From assembly GCA_947034885.2 (NCBI GenBank), contig OX344754.2:7075001-7139000 (forward strand): a DNA stretch of 64,000 bases. Direction: 5' to 3'. Source of the DNA: Thuidium tamariscinum. Lineage: Eukaryota > Streptophyta > Bryopsida > Hypnales > Thuidiaceae. The notes under the pieces were generated by a model. It saw only the letters and a list, made by a program, of their open reading frames with translations, was not told where the DNA came from and made no database searches. Shown piece by piece: positions 1 through 12,266 of this stretch. The position numbers and the translations under genes were made by a program. Every line of letters begins with the position of its first letter. Position 1 is the first letter of the stretch.

Positions 1-161
1 GACATGGGAAAACAACCTTTTTGAAAATTCTTCCAACTAAGAAAAGTTGGAATATTCAACTAAATTTCATCTCCAAAAATCCGTTTGAGATTTAGAGTTT
101 CCAATAAAAATTTATGGGCAAAAATCAGAGAAGGGTTGGAATGAACAATGTATTTGACACT

Positions 162-1005
162 TTAACCCCTAAGCACTCAAGCGACCATTTTCTGGTCGCT
201 GCTTGACTTCGGGCAGAATTTTCGAGCAAAAAAAAAACTTTTTTCAAATTTTTTTTTTTCAGTTTTGAAAAAATTGGGTTTTCTTTCAACATTGATATTC
301 AAAACTAAGATCAGTACGGTCAAGCAAAAGTTATAGCAAAAAAAAGGAGAAATAGTACAAAGTGTCTAAAATTGCTTAGTGTTGAAAAACTTACTATTTG
401 GGGGAATTACTGATGCTCTCATTAGTAAATACTTTTTATTTTTTTACAAGTCAATAAAAACCATAATTTTGACCAATCAAAAAAATTTCAGATCATAAAA
501 ATAGAAATTGTATTTTTGGTGAATTTTTGAAGTTATATCTTCAAAATTCATTTGAAGAGAATCTATAAATATTTTTAAAATTTTGATCATATGTATACTT
601 TCTACTTTTTGTGCTTTACATTATCTTCTTTGATGCTAACTTCAAAAAAATTGTAAAGCTTATATTTTATAGCACATTTGTATTTTGTCTTAATCCCTTG
701 GGCTTTTAGAGGTTGAATATTTTTCATTTTTCTATAAATCAATAAAAAACACAATTTTGACCAATCAAAAAAAATTTCAAATCCTAAAAATAGAAATTGT
801 ATTTTTGGTGAATTTTTGAAGTTATATCTTCAAAATTCATTTAAAAATAATCTAAAAACATTTTTTTTACTTTGACTGTATGGATACTTTCTACTTGTTG
901 TGCTTTACATTATCTTCTTTGATACTAACTTCAGAAAAGTTGTAATTCTTATACTTTATAGCACATTTGTGTTTTGTCCTAACCCCTTGGGCTTTTAGGG
1001 GTTAA
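162..1005. mobile_element. TTAA-flanked piggyBac-like non-autonomous element
   Basis: Left end reads TTAACCCCTAAGCAC and the right end, reverse complemented, reads TTAACCCCTAAAAGCCC. TTAA on both sides followed by CCCCTAA matches the pattern of the other TTAA elements in this window. No transposase ORF is present. A sub-terminal palindrome (GACCATTTTCTGGTC near 183) is seen. Superfamily assignment rests on target and tip sequence only. Confidence 0.6.
435..1005 (+). repeat. Two-copy ~285-bp tandem duplication inside the element
   Basis: About 435-719 and 722-1005 are diverged direct copies (both hold CAATTTTGACCAATCAAAA, ATTATCTTCTTTGAT and CCTTGGGCTTTTAG). The first copy ends in a decayed version of the element's own right tip (GCTTTTAGAGGTTGAA), so the right end was duplicated in tandem. 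Confidence 0.7.
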
Positions 1006-1143
1006 AAACCCTTCGTTAATTTTTGCCCATAAATTTTTATTGGAAACTCTAAATCTCAAATGGATTCTTGAAGATGAAATTTAGTTGAATATCCCAACTT
1101 TACTTAGTTGAAAGTTTTTTCGAAAAAGTTATTTTTCTTTGTC

Positions 1144-2469
1144 TAAATGGCCACCAAAGGCTGCTAATTTTAAGGAACACTAAATTTTTAATGTACACAC
1201 AATCCTCATTGCTACTTTTAGTTCTTATAAAAATGTAAAAATGTTTGAAATATTCACAAACTCATTTTCACATTTACTCACTAAAAAGGATATCTGTAAA
1301 AAAAAAAAGTGAATTTTTTATAATGATTTACAATTTGTTGTCTTAAGGTGAAAACACATAAGATTAGTATTTCAACACAATTTGAAAAGAAAATATAGCT
1401 TGAAGTTCAGGTTTTGCCAATCTTAAAATGAATCTCCTAATTCAAAAATGGTTTAGAAACTTTTTCAATAGAGAACAAAAAAACATTTCAAACTCCTCTA
1501 AATCAAAATAGGAAATTAATAACTAGAATCTTTTTTTATTGAATGAGGTTGTTCAAATATTAAAATTAACAAAAATACTTGGTAAGCATTTGTAGATTGG
1601 TATTAAATCAACTCAAATTTACAATAAATGTAGTATGTACTTTCAAATAAATTTGACAATTTATTATTAAACTAAACATCATTTTCTAGTAGTATGCATG
1701 TATACACTTTTAGTTTATATAAAAAAAGTTTAGGGTTAAATTTTTTTAAATGTATATATAGGAAAAATTTGTATTTTAATTTAGTTTTAGTGGTGAAAAT
1801 TTTAATAAAATTCAACATATTCTAAAAAATTGACAAGCATTTTGTTAGGGGATGGATAGTCATTACTAGTTTTTCAATAATTTGAGATTTAGAATCCAAA
1901 GTTTTCTTGCATTTTTGGTAATGTGTTTGCAAATGGAATTTAATTCTTATTTTCCTTTGAAATTTTCACACAACATAGAGTCAAATTATATCCTATCGTC
2001 AAATTTATATCAAAAAAGATAAAATTATAAAGATATAAAAAAAACTATAGATAAATAGTTAGCTATAGATGTATATCATTTTATTGTAGTATATCTTGAA
2101 TACATAATTTAATACTTATAAATGGCTATGACATGATTGTCAATATATAATAGAATTAAAATTTTCAGTTTTATAAATTTGAATAATAATATTCAATAGT
2201 TCAATTCAACTTTTAAAATATTCAAATTTTAGTGCTATACAATGTAAAACTTAAACATGATCAAATTATTTGCATGAAATTTGATATAGATTTTGAATTC
2301 CATTAGAATTCTAATGAAATTCAAAATGAAATTTAAAATAGTATTATCTCATATGAAATATTTTAATAAAATTTAGATTTGATGTTCTATTTCTTCGTTT
2401 GTTATAATTAGTTATAATGGACTTCATAAACTTCTAATTATAAATTATTCTTCCAAATTCAAATATATT
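1144..2469. other. AT-rich intergenic DNA, nothing identified
   Basis: Very AT-rich sequence with no ORF of interest, no clear terminal repeats and no recognisable motif. Confidence 0.5.
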
Positions 2470-2860
2470 CTAATAGATGTTTAAGTTGAAGATTCTAATA
2501 GATTTTTAGAAGATGTTAAAAAGATTCCAAAAAGATTTTAAATCAGATTCTTAAAAGATTTTGAATCAAAATTTCAAAAGATTCTAAAAAGATTTACTAA
2601 AAGATTCTTCAAAGATTCCAAATCAAAATTTCAAAAGATTTCAAATCAAATTTTCAAAAAGATTTACTAAAAGATTCTTCAAAGATTCCAAATCAAAATT
2701 TCAAAAGATTTCAAATCAAATTTTCAAAAAGATTTTCAAAAGATTTTCTAAAGGATTCCAAATCAGATTCTCCAAAAGAATTCAAATCAAAATTTTAAAA
2801 AGACTCTCAAAAGATTCCCTAAAAGATTCTAAATCAGATTCTTAAAGATTCTTTAAAAAT
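2470..2860. repeat. Degenerate short tandem repeats (AAAGATT-type)
   Basis: The stretch is built from variants of AAAGATT(T/C) alternating with CAAATCA(A/G). A longer unit of about 68 bp (starting AAAAGATTTACTAAAAGATT) occurs twice back to back near 2590 and 2658. It has no coding character; a simple AT-rich minisatellite. Confidence 0.65.
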
Positions 2861-3545
2861 TCAACATATTTTTGTTGATTTTGTCATTGCACTATTCATC
2901 AACAAAAACAATGATACATTTTTGTTAATCTATACAAAATGAACAAAAACTTGTTGATGTTGTCACTGCTAGTATCCAAATCAACAAAATTTAAGAAAAA
3001 ATTGTTGATGTTTTGCTAATTTGGTCACTATTGTTCTACTAGTGGAGGCCGGTGTAATGGCTTCTAATGTTTATATAGTCTTAGATCAATTGGTTGAGAT
3101 GGTCTTTGAGTCTACCTCCATGAATGTACAAGAAGTCATATACGGGACTTTGTTGATGGACAATTCAACTGCATCTGATTCTAGTTTTTGGAGCCAAAAT
3201 GACTCATCGGTAGGTATTTTCAATATGAGTTATGCGGACATGGCTACAATTGTCTGCCACCAAATGGATATGGAGATGGAAATGGCCTACAAGAATTCCA
3301 TGCTGGCGGTAGCATTTGAGTAATCCACTACTATAGAATGTAGAGTGCTCTTCCTCTAATGACAGCTTGACCATAGCGTTTGCTAATACATTCTATGTCA
3401 TTCTTGAGTCCCTTTTGTTCCAACAAGCCTTGACGGAGGATGAATAGTATTGTGATTTTTGTTGGAACGAGGATAATGAGGCCAAAGATGACGTGGGGAT
3501 GAGTTCTTGGATTTATTAGATAGAATTCCTAGACAGAAAATTAGC
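2861..3545. other. Intergenic; unrecognised 100-codon ORF at 3021-3323 (+)
   Basis: Short motifs containing TTGTTGATGTT recur at 2870-3010. The plus-strand ORF at 3021-3323 has no recognisable domain, no neighbouring exon and lies in repeat-rich DNA. Base composition rises slightly here, so it may be a relic of a mobile-element gene, but I cannot support a gene. Confidence 0.3.
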
Positions 3546-3547
3546 TA

Positions 3548-3878
3548 TACTAAAAAGGATATTTAGTGTTGCATTACATTTAGTGTAATTACCACCCTAC
3601 CCACATCATCATGGTGATGTGGCTACATTCATAGCATTCTTAGCATTTGGGAACTCATAGTCTTCTAAAACGACCAAAAATCTTCTTATGTTGGCTTTTG
3701 TTCCCTTCTCTCATCTCCTATTCTAACACTAAATGTAAATTTCTTCATATTTCAGATTTATCATAGAATATTTTTAGTGTTGAAATTAGATTTAATGTTA
3801 CTTACTTTAGTAGGGTTAATGATATTTAGTGTCATGGTTCGTAAATAGTGTTGCTAACACTAAATATCTTTTTTAGTG
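3548..3878. mobile_element. 331-bp MITE with ~25-bp inverted tips and TA flanks
   Basis: The left tip ACTAAAAAGGATATTTAGTG pairs with the right tip CACTAAATATCTTTTTTAGT. Both sides are flanked by TA (3546-3547, 3879-3880). TA duplication plus short length suggests a Stowaway/Tc1-mariner-type MITE; the CACTA-like tip leaves a CACTA origin possible. Confidence 0.6.
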
Positions 3879-3880
3879 TA

Positions 3881-4669
3881 GTTTATCGCTTTCGAATATG
3901 TATCAAGATATAGAACTAGCTAATAATTGTTGAATAGAAATATTTGTAGTGGGTTCTACCACTTTCGCTCTACGAGAAGCAATCTATATTTCCATGTTTC
4001 TCTTCGTAAAAATTAAGAAATACCTATTCAGTGACAATCTTCTTTACTGGCCTTTTGAATGAGTCACCAATGACTATATGTTGATGTTTATGAAGTGTCA
4101 TTTACGTTGATGAAGTGTTGCTGAAATTTAGGCATGCTTGTGGTGTTCAAATTGTCATGGTAGCCAAATATATGTGGAGTCTTGGTGCTTCCTGATTATT
4201 CATCTCGACTTTCGCCATGTCAACGATAGTAGCACGTGAGTATGAAAGTGTAAACATGTGAGCCTTGAAAATACATATATAAGTGGATATCATGCAACCA
4301 TTGAAGGTATTTATAATAAAAACACTTATAATATTCTTGCTTGATACGGAGTATGATGCTCGTTCCCTTGCACGACATTCAAAAGCAATCCACAGATAAT
4401 CAATTCTCTGAAAATTTTATTGAAGAGTTTCTCCACCCAGCAATCGACGGTCACTTGCAAACAAGTGTGTAGAACCGGTGCTTAGTAGCAGCATACGTTA
4501 CGCTGTGCTACGAGGCTGCTACTATAAAGGAATCTTAAAGCTATCTCCAACATCATTCTATTATCCAAGGAACCGTACCTACTGTGTCTAGGAATTCTCG
4601 AGGAAAACTTGGAGAAACTAGGAGAGCTGAAACTCAAGTAGGGATATCATCTTTCTCTCACTACGGGTC
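3881..4669. other. Intergenic / probable 3' flank of the Lys-rich gene
   Basis: No ORF or repeat is supported. The part from about 4300 on, with lower AT content, may hold the 3' UTR of the minus-strand gene that ends at 4670. Confidence 0.35.
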
Positions 4670-6511
4670 CTATTTCTCAATTTCCATGGCAATAGCTTGT
4701 GCTGCCTTCGCTTTGGTCGTTGCAGAAAGCTTCATCCTCTTCTTACCAACCTTGAAAGCTTTCTTTTTGATTTGCTTGCCCACCTTGCCCACCTTGCCCA
4801 CCTTCCCGGAATCAACCTAACAACAATCAATAAGTATGTCAGTGCATCATAATCAAAACGCAATCTATGCAGCAAAAATACAACGTTCAGTTTGCAGACA
4901 TCGGAACAATATTGAGAAAATTGCGATTACAAAACAATCGAATATGAAATAAATTCGTCAGTTAGCAAACCTGCTCCTATACTGAACCCTGTTACAAATA
5001 GCACCTCATCTATCATATACTTGGTCGGCCTTCAATTAGCGACTGGTGTAAGACTTGGTTAAATGTCTATAAGTATCATGAATGGAGTTGTATACTATCA
5101 CTTCTAGTGGTCTACAACCTTTCAATTCGAAATTGCATAAGAAATTCATGCTAATTACAAAAATCCGATCTCCACAAAAATGTACGAAAACCTCTCACTA
5201 CTCTACATGCCTCTCAATTTTACTCTCCTACATAAGCTAAAATGGTTGAATTGACAGCAAGAGAATTCTCTATTTTCTTGTATGATAATGCATTGAGAAT
5301 TTCGATGCAGGAGAGAACTTCAGAACCCACAAACCCAACACTTATGCGATTAGAGTTCGGAAATTCCATCATACCTTCATACTGTTTTCTAATTTAGCTT
5401 TCTGCTTTTCTGCTTTCTTCGCCTTCTTCTCTTGCTCCTCCTTCTCACCTGCACCAAGGAACAGAAAAGAGCTTTTCAGAAACAACGCAGATTCCAGTTC
5501 ACTTCGAATCCTGTCATTGCCAAGGTGATCCTCATTCTCACACGTACCAATACGATTGATACATACTGATTTCGACAATGGCACCTTAAAATCACAACAC
5601 ATGTTGATTTTAAGTCATCGGCCAGGGAAACTTTGATTCCTTGTAGCTATGCATATGATTTCCAAATAACACATTCTTTGGTGCTTTTAATGCTTTAAAA
5701 TCCTCTCTTCTAGATAAAATCAGACCAATTTAATAATGGTAAACCCTAAACCGATTCTTGGTTTGTTACCTTAACAGTAGAGAAGCAGCAAGCAGCACGT
5801 ATTAAGCAGCAAAGAAGCGTCCCACAAGATACAAATGCACTCTCACGACTGCCATAATTGTCCGAATTACGCACCCATTAAAACCCTAACCCTCTACAGT
5901 AATTCCTTTCAACATAGAAGACCAGATTCCTTGCCCCAAAACTCACGAATTCAGGAAATCTTCGTATCATGCAGGTACCAGATACGAAGAACAAACTACA
6001 CATCAGCCTCTTCAATCCACAAACCACCCAGTACTACCCTAATCCTCTACTGCAGTGCTTTCAATACAAGAAACCATATTCCTTGCAAACGTACTCAAAT
6101 ATTCAAAGGGATCTCCAGTCATAGAGAAAACAGACGCAGAAGACTAATTACAAATTAAGCCTCCTCAGCCCACGGATTTTCAAACCCTAATTCTCAGAAA
6201 TGATACTGTAAGAGTTAATGAGTATAGTCCCTCAATAGCACCCTAATCCTCTACTGCAGTACTTTCAATGTAGGAAACCATACTCCTCGCGAACGAACTC
6301 ACATACTCAAAAGGATCTCAAATCACAGAGGGCCCAGACACAGAAAACAAACTAAAAACTAGTCTCCTCAGCCCACGAGTTTTTCTAATTCCTAATTTCT
6401 CGGCAAATGCCACAGCCAGATCAATCGGTTTCCTCATGTCATGTGGGACTTACGTTTGAGATCGAAGGTGTGCTGCTTCACGCGCGTGCTCAACTTATTC
6501 TTCTTCGACAT
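4670..6511 (-). CDS. Small Lys-rich basic protein, 92 aa, 3 exons
   Basis: Exons on the minus strand are 6511-6454, 5448-5375 and 4816-4670. Each border is GT/AG, the joins are in phase, and the chain gives 92 codons. Translation starts MSKKNKLSTRVKQHTFDLKR, continues with a Lys/Glu helix (about residues 20-44), then three GKV repeats and a Lys-rich tail with KKKAFKVGKKRMK before an Ala-rich end. There is no signal peptide or membrane segment. The composition suggests a nuclear or nucleolar protein, possibly in ribosome assembly; a telo-box in the 5' region (6591-6600) fits that, because telo-boxes are common upstream of plant ribosomal and ribosome-biogenesis genes. I do not recognise the family, so function is inference. 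The gene model itself is well supported by phase and splice sites. Confidence 0.65.
5883..6400. repeat. Three imperfect tandem repeats in intron 1
   Basis: Units begin near 5883, 6038 and 6241, each with CCCTAA(C/T)CCTCTAC(TG)CAGT followed by related sequence and an element like CCTCAGCCCACG. Spacing is about 155 and 203 bp. They lie inside the first intron of the Lys-rich protein gene. A plus-strand ORF crossing them is a by-product. Confidence 0.6.
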
Positions 6512-6590
6512 TTTTCTCGATCGACAACGATGGACGGCGAACTCCGATGAAGTGTGCAAGGGCAACGCTGACGTTCGGAAGATCAAGATT

Positions 6591-6600
6591 TTTAGGGTTT
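6591..6600 (-). promoter_or_regulatory. Telo-box (AAACCCTAAA) near 5' end of Lys-rich gene
   Basis: The minus strand reads AAACCCTAAA about 80 bases upstream of the start codon at 6511. Telo-boxes in plants are known from promoters and leaders of translation-related genes. Further AAACCCTAA-type motifs occur in intron 1 (near 5741, 5879 and 6183). Confidence 0.45.
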
Positions 6601-6950
6601 TGTGACAAGGCCGTTGATGGACGGATGAGAAGCGCCTTCAATACTGAGTAGTTCAATGTATGAACTCTGTGGGTTGCTACAGTATTCATTGATAACTTTT
6701 CATCCGATTTAGAAATCGCTGGTGTAGAGCCCTAATTTCAGGGCCTGCTTTCCTTGCAGTACATTTTTTGTTGCCAATTTATTTTTTGCAACCCCTGATT
6801 TGAAAAGCTTAGTGTAGAAAGAACCATGAGAAAACAAAATTTGTGATTAAAAAATGGAATTACTGTGAAAACCCAAAATCCCAGAATAAGTCGCTTCCAA
6901 TACCATCCTCTTGTTGTGCTAAAGCATGATCTGAAAAATAGATCATGATA

Positions 6951-7179
6951 TTAATCCCTCAAGGATGGGCTATTGACCATGAAAATCATCCCTTTGATTA
7001 TGGTGAGAATCATTGACTTCAAAGAATGAAAAAGTATTCAATGGAAGTCATGTTATTGAAGAAGACCTCTCCTTTTCAGAACAAAACTACAACAATAAGT
7101 AGTTGCACATCTGTCCTACTAGAATAATTCTTTGTTACTTCCATTGGATTTTTTTTTAATGTTAGCATTCAAGGGTTAA
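6951..7179. mobile_element. 229-bp TTAA-flanked piggyBac-like MITE, copy 1
   Basis: Starts TTAATCCCTCAAGGATGG and ends ATTCAAGGGTTAA. A second copy of identical length, 229 bp, lies at 52969-53197 with the same inner sequence (AAGGATGG, then ATGAAA-TCATCC). The shared length of two independent insertions fixes both ends. Confidence 0.65.
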
Positions 7180-7938
7180 AAGTCAAGAAACCCAAATGTT
7201 AACATGAAATTATATCTCATAATAAGGAATGACAAAGCCTCCTTTGGGAGTGGTTAGAATTTAAAAAGTTGTTTAGATGAGGTACCTAATTTGAATTTCT
7301 TAAACTCTAGAAGGACATTTTCATTTGCATTGGTGGGCAATTGCAATCCAAGGAATCTACCATAGTGTTTCTAAGGCAATTAAATAGGAAAACAACTTGC
7401 AACAAACAACTTCACACATGGTGCCACTTTAAACTCCCCCTCTATCTTGAACAACCTCAAAAAGATGCATCCTCACCTAAGCACCTACCGACTCTATACC
7501 AATTTTCCAAAGGCAATGAAATTTCAAAGCAATTTGACCAAATTCAATGTTTGCACATAGAAGGGGGAAAATACAACAATTTTAAAAAAGAGTTGTTGAC
7601 AATTACTTAGTTCGTACAATTCTTTTTATTTCGTAGACAAAAGGCCTAAAGAACAACAAATGTCCTTTAAGGTTTCAAAATATAATGAACTGAATTAATA
7701 TGATTCCTTAGTGGCCTAATGCAAGCCCTCTAATCCAATGCAAATGCTCACCCACATGACATCTCCCTTATAGACTTTTATCTTATTAATTTTGCATCCA
7801 ATCTTCTCCTCAAAGTGCCCTTTCTTTGGCCACTTGCCTTCCCTTCATTATTGGTCTGTTCTATAGATCACCTTTTTTTATACCTAAATTAGCCCTTTAA
7901 GTTGCCTATTCAATTCAATTTTGTTGCTTGCATTGGAT
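7180..7938. other. Intergenic, nothing identified
   Basis: No splice-supported ORF and no terminal repeats. The plus ORF at 7341-7610 shows no domain. Confidence 0.4.
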
Positions 7939-8803
7939 TTAACCCTTTAAGGTCCGCGCATCCAAAAAGTGGATGCGCCTTGGTCAACCCTGATTGTAAC
8001 TTTCAAAATATCCATTATTGGTGTATATTTTAAACTAAGAACATGAAGCTTGACAAGTTTTCCTTCTATTCCATTTTGAAAATTTTGAAAAATGTCAAAA
8101 ATTGAAAGAATTATTGCAACTGAAAGCTCCATATGTTAGAATCCAAATAACACAGTATAGTGTGTTTTTAATTCATATTTTCTCTTTAAAAAATGGAATT
8201 TGAATTTAAATTATAGAATTATATTTTTCATTCTATCCTTGATTTATAGTAAAAATTACAAATTTTTCTAATATATTTTCTAATTGATATAATTTTATTT
8301 CCACCTTTAGCTTAAGAAAATAACAATAATTTTATTTTTCCATCAAAATTATTGAAAAAAACAGAATAAATATAAAATACACTTTTCCACTAGTGAAAAA
8401 TATCAAAATTTTATACATCAATTAAATAAAAGGATAAATTTGGTTTGATAGTTGAATTTGACTTCAAGGTCTTTGTTGTGGTTGTTTTGGATGTAAAAAA
8501 TAAAAGAACCAACTGAAAAATTTTCACACTAATTCCCATTGCTACTTGTACCACTTGTGAAAAATTCAAATAATTTGGATTGTTTTTTCTATTTTTACTT
8601 ATTTATGTTCAATTTTTGCAACAAAAATGATAACAATTATAATTTTTCACAAAACAAATTGAAATTTCTCATAGTGATATATAATTCTTAGTTTCAAGTA
8701 ATAAAAATATAATATTGTTGTTTGAACACAATTTAGAAGGCCAAATTTAGTTTAGACATGATGTTTGACCATTTCACAATGGATCAAGACGTTTAGGGGT
8801 TAA
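7939..8803. mobile_element. 865-bp TTAA-flanked piggyBac-like element
   Basis: Left end TTAACCCTTTAAGGTCCG; right end reverse complement TTAACCCCTAAACGTC. Interior is AT-rich and has no transposase-like ORF. A short palindrome-like motif (GCGCATCC...GGATGCGC) sits just inside the left end at about 7957-7978. Confidence 0.6.
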
Positions 8804-10261
8804 CATAATGACACCTACACTCATGTCTACATTTCTACATTGTGTCAATACTAGCCTATTATTCCAAAGCATCGTCACCTCTACCACCCTTCCTTTTCTA
8901 TTGCTAAGAGGGGTTAGCCGCAATATATATGCCCTAAGACACCTCACTCCATTAGAAACTATTGAATTTAAGAAGAGATTTTGTAAATATCAACAAAGCT
9001 CTATATCAAAGACTAATTCTATATCAATTCATAAGATGAAATTTGAGGTCTCCAAGAGATTGTGAGTTCCTACAGTTTGGAAATGTAGAAAGTATATGAA
9101 TCTAATGTGGTCGCAATTGTGCCACATCATCAAGAAAAATTTGAAAATAAAAATGGATTTTTTTAAAATTTTAGGATCCTCCATTTTTATTTTTTATTTT
9201 TGGGTAAATGCTAGCATGTAGGTAGCTTGCTGTTTTAGAGACTGTTGTAAGAACAGACCTAAAACAACCCTTTGGGGGCCTCAAATTTCATCTAATGTAT
9301 TTGAAATTGAAGATGCACAACGTATCTAAAAGCTCAAAATCGTTTAAAGAACTACAAATATTTCTAAATGTAGTGATATATTAGTCTAAAGTTTTTAGAT
9401 TTACAAATTATCAATTAGTAAAGCACACAATTTGTTTACATTATTTCTTGAAGCTAGACCATCATTAGACATTAGAGGTCAATTCTAAAAAGGAACTTTT
9501 GAAGTTGATTCTAACCCAAAAATTCACCAACCAAGGGTACAAAAGATTTTGAGTTTGCAAACTCAAGAATAGATACTTAGAAATGTTCATATCCATAAAT
9601 TATAACGTTTCAAATTTTTTACTCACAAAATTGTAAGTTAATATGTAAGAATTCTTCAAATTTAGAAATCTTGTGATTTTCAACTCACAAATTTGAGAGT
9701 TGAGAGATTGTAAATTGTACAAACTCAAAAATATATATTGACAATTCTTTCAAGTATTACAAGTCCCTTTGAATTTTTGGTAGTTTCCTAAAATTATAAC
9801 AATAGTCACTTGGTAAAAAATTATTATTATTTTTTAGAATGAATAAAATAAATTTAATCATGTATTACATCAAAATATTACCTCATTCAAATGTTCAAGC
9901 ATCCAAAAGTTTCAAGGTTTACAAGTTATAAGTTTTTGAGATATAAAAACTTTGCTTCTGTTGTCATTCATTAAAAAATGGCAACTAACCTTCTCCAAGT
10001 AGAAGCCACATTCTCTACTTAAGCAAATTAAACTTTGGCAATAAGGGGGATAGAGATTTTAGTCTAAACTTAAAAGTTGTTGTAATGCATTTTGTAAGTA
10101 GACTATTTCAAAACATCCATTAAAATGGTTGTTTACCACAAACAATTCTCAACAATGACATATCATAGTTTGAGCTCAAAACATCTATGTAGTTTTAGGT
10201 GCCTTAGCACTATACAAACTAGCTAATAAGGTCAATGCTACAAATTTGTTTGACAACTTTG
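8804..10261. other. Intergenic, nothing identified
   Basis: AT-rich, with scattered short ORFs lacking domains. No inverted ends were found. Confidence 0.4.
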
Positions 10262-11110
10262 TTAGCCCATTTGCTTTGTCCTTTCTTGCAATGCTTGATT
10301 GTTTTTAGTTGTATCCATCTCTTCAATTTTGAAGTCACTTTCATATAGAGGTTCTTCATTGCTTGTACTAAAAGTAGAACCAACTTCTACATTATAAAGT
10401 GCTCTAGATAGACTTGAAACCAAAGATCCTACTTGGTTTTCTTGATTCAAGCTACATTCCAAAAATGCCTACTTGAAGCCTCCAAAAATGCACTGCAATA
10501 TTTGTATTTTGACAATTTAGAATTTTGAGCTTTATAATAAGGCAACCAAGACCTTTGAAAGTCATTTGTTGTGGGAACATATTTATCTTGGCAAACCAAT
10601 ACATCAAATGCAAAAATGTGAAGTTCATTTGTTGGCACACCTTTCAAATGAAGATGCAATGTGTAAAAAGCATGTACAAATTCATTCAAAGCTTCTACTA
10701 TTTAATCGGTGATGATTAATGTCATGCACAAATCTCTAACAACTTTTGTCTTGTATTCTTGATCTCAAAGACTCCATGCATAGATCTTACATTAATGACT
10801 CCATTTGGGACTTGCCTTGCAAACAAACATTGCAACAAGGTCACACTCATAGTTTGGAGTGTGACCTCATTGCCCAGGTGGTGTACTAAAATTGGATGCA
10901 GTGGATACATTGATTGTACCAAAGCTTCCACCTAATTGTGTTACTCACCCACACTTTGATGGAGCACTAGCATAGGGAGATATAGAATTTTCATTTGATT
11001 TGGAAATTAATTGTCTTTGGCATCCATTTATAAGAATAATATCACCACTTTCCACCACAAGCTTGCACACAGGGCACAACATCTTTTTTGTTATGTAGCC
11101 ATTGGCAAAG
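10262..11110 (-). pseudogene. Decayed unrecognised coding sequence
   Basis: Reading the minus strand from about 11110 to 10262, four open segments follow each other with only short interruptions. The first (about 11110-10955) contains a CPVCK motif; the second (10931-10722) contains PLHPILVHHLGNEV; the third (about 10703-10447) contains HLKGVPTNELHIFAFD; the fourth (10462-10262) is acidic and Ser-rich. The breaks are a TGA, two or more stops over about 30 bases, and a frame change near 10450. The gaps (about 20-35 nt) are too short for plant introns. This looks like one protein broken by frameshifts and stops. A further open segment at 11376-11579 may be an upstream piece. I do not recognise the family. 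Confidence 0.35.
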
Positions 11111-11579
11111 ACAAGACCACCAAAAAAAGAACAAAATGACCATGAAGCTTTATCTTAGGTGAACAACAATATTAGTTTTATTGCTAGAAAATACTAAATA
11201 AAGGAGAAAATAAACAAAATTATTTAAACAAAATAAATAGTAGACTTGATCCTCTTTGGCTAGAAGTTTGCCCAAGCAACCTCCCTTGCAAAAGGAAGGT
11301 CTAAGGTCCACCCAAATAGCCCCTTTTGAATAAGCAAATGTTTATCCATGTTGTTATGGTATAGTGTGAATAGGATTATAGATAAGATTTAGAAACAAAG
11401 ATGTAACACATGTAGTCAATGCCATACTCTCTATCCAAAAAAACAAAACCAACAAATGATTGCATGAAATGAGGATAGAATGTTGTATTGGAACACATCC
11501 TCTCCTCAATTGCTTGGGCACCAACAACCACCTTCTCATCATCCAAACTCACGCAAATCATTGGGTTGCTTTCTTCCAT

Positions 11580-12266
11580 GGATACCTATCTAACAATGGA
11601 TCTAAAATTAATGACCCGAGGAACACCGCAAGCCCACTTCTACTGCAACCTTGCAACCGATGTCAATAATTGGGACACTTGTACTTGTAGGTGTCGCCAT
11701 TGAATGACTAATACCTCTTGTGTTTTTCAACTGACCAGTTACATTCTGCAAGAATCTAAGACTGGATGCAATTCACTCATCTTGCAAGACTTCAATTGAA
11801 AAAAATGCAAAGAGAGATCTTCTTGCCCTCCAAGTAAAACTTCAAATAACACATACCTTGCGAGCTTCATCGTAGCTCAATTGCAGCATAACAGAATTCG
11901 GTAATAGAATGTGCCAAAGAATTACAAGAGATTGAACAAGTTATACGACCCGCTTCAGTGTTCAAATCCACCAGAAATAAGCTCACCCGTCAGCACCGAA
12001 CTGGATTTGATGCAATCACTATTAATTAAAAAATATGTTGCAGACTACAGATTGATGAGTATACTCTTCCTGGTGCCCTTGTCTGTAGTTGGCAAACCGC
12101 ATCCAAAGCCGTGGAACTTTGTCACTTCTAATTTATCTGGTCCTACATGGTAACAAACGTTACCAAGTACCAGAACTCAACCTCACGAGCAATTCTTATC
12201 CTCCATGACAAGCTGATCCTACCAAGCCGCTACTAACTAGTACAAGAACGTATCCCAGAGGGTGGC
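11580..12266. other. Intergenic / 3' flank of biotin carboxylase
   Basis: No gene seen. The last few hundred bases have lower AT content and probably include the 3' UTR of the minus-strand gene that stops at 12267. Confidence 0.4.

Larger units (their letters stand above)
1..1143. repeat. Outer inverted repeat (arms 1-138 and 1007-1143)
   Basis: The first ~138 bases pair, as reverse complement, with 1007-1143 at high identity (shared blocks include the stretch around TTTATGGGCAAAAA and TAGAGTTTCCAATAAAA). The arms enclose the TTAA-ended element at 162-1005. The left arm starts at the window edge, so the outer limit of the structure is not known. It looks like a foldback element whose loop was the landing site of the inner element. 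Confidence 0.7.

Noticed and set aside
5835-6158. 107-codon plus-strand ORF
   Set aside because: Lies in intron 1 of the Lys-rich gene within tandem repeats; no domain or splice context.
6591-6600. Telomere tract
   Set aside because: Only single AAACCCTAA units occur, not tandem arrays; read as telo-box motifs instead.
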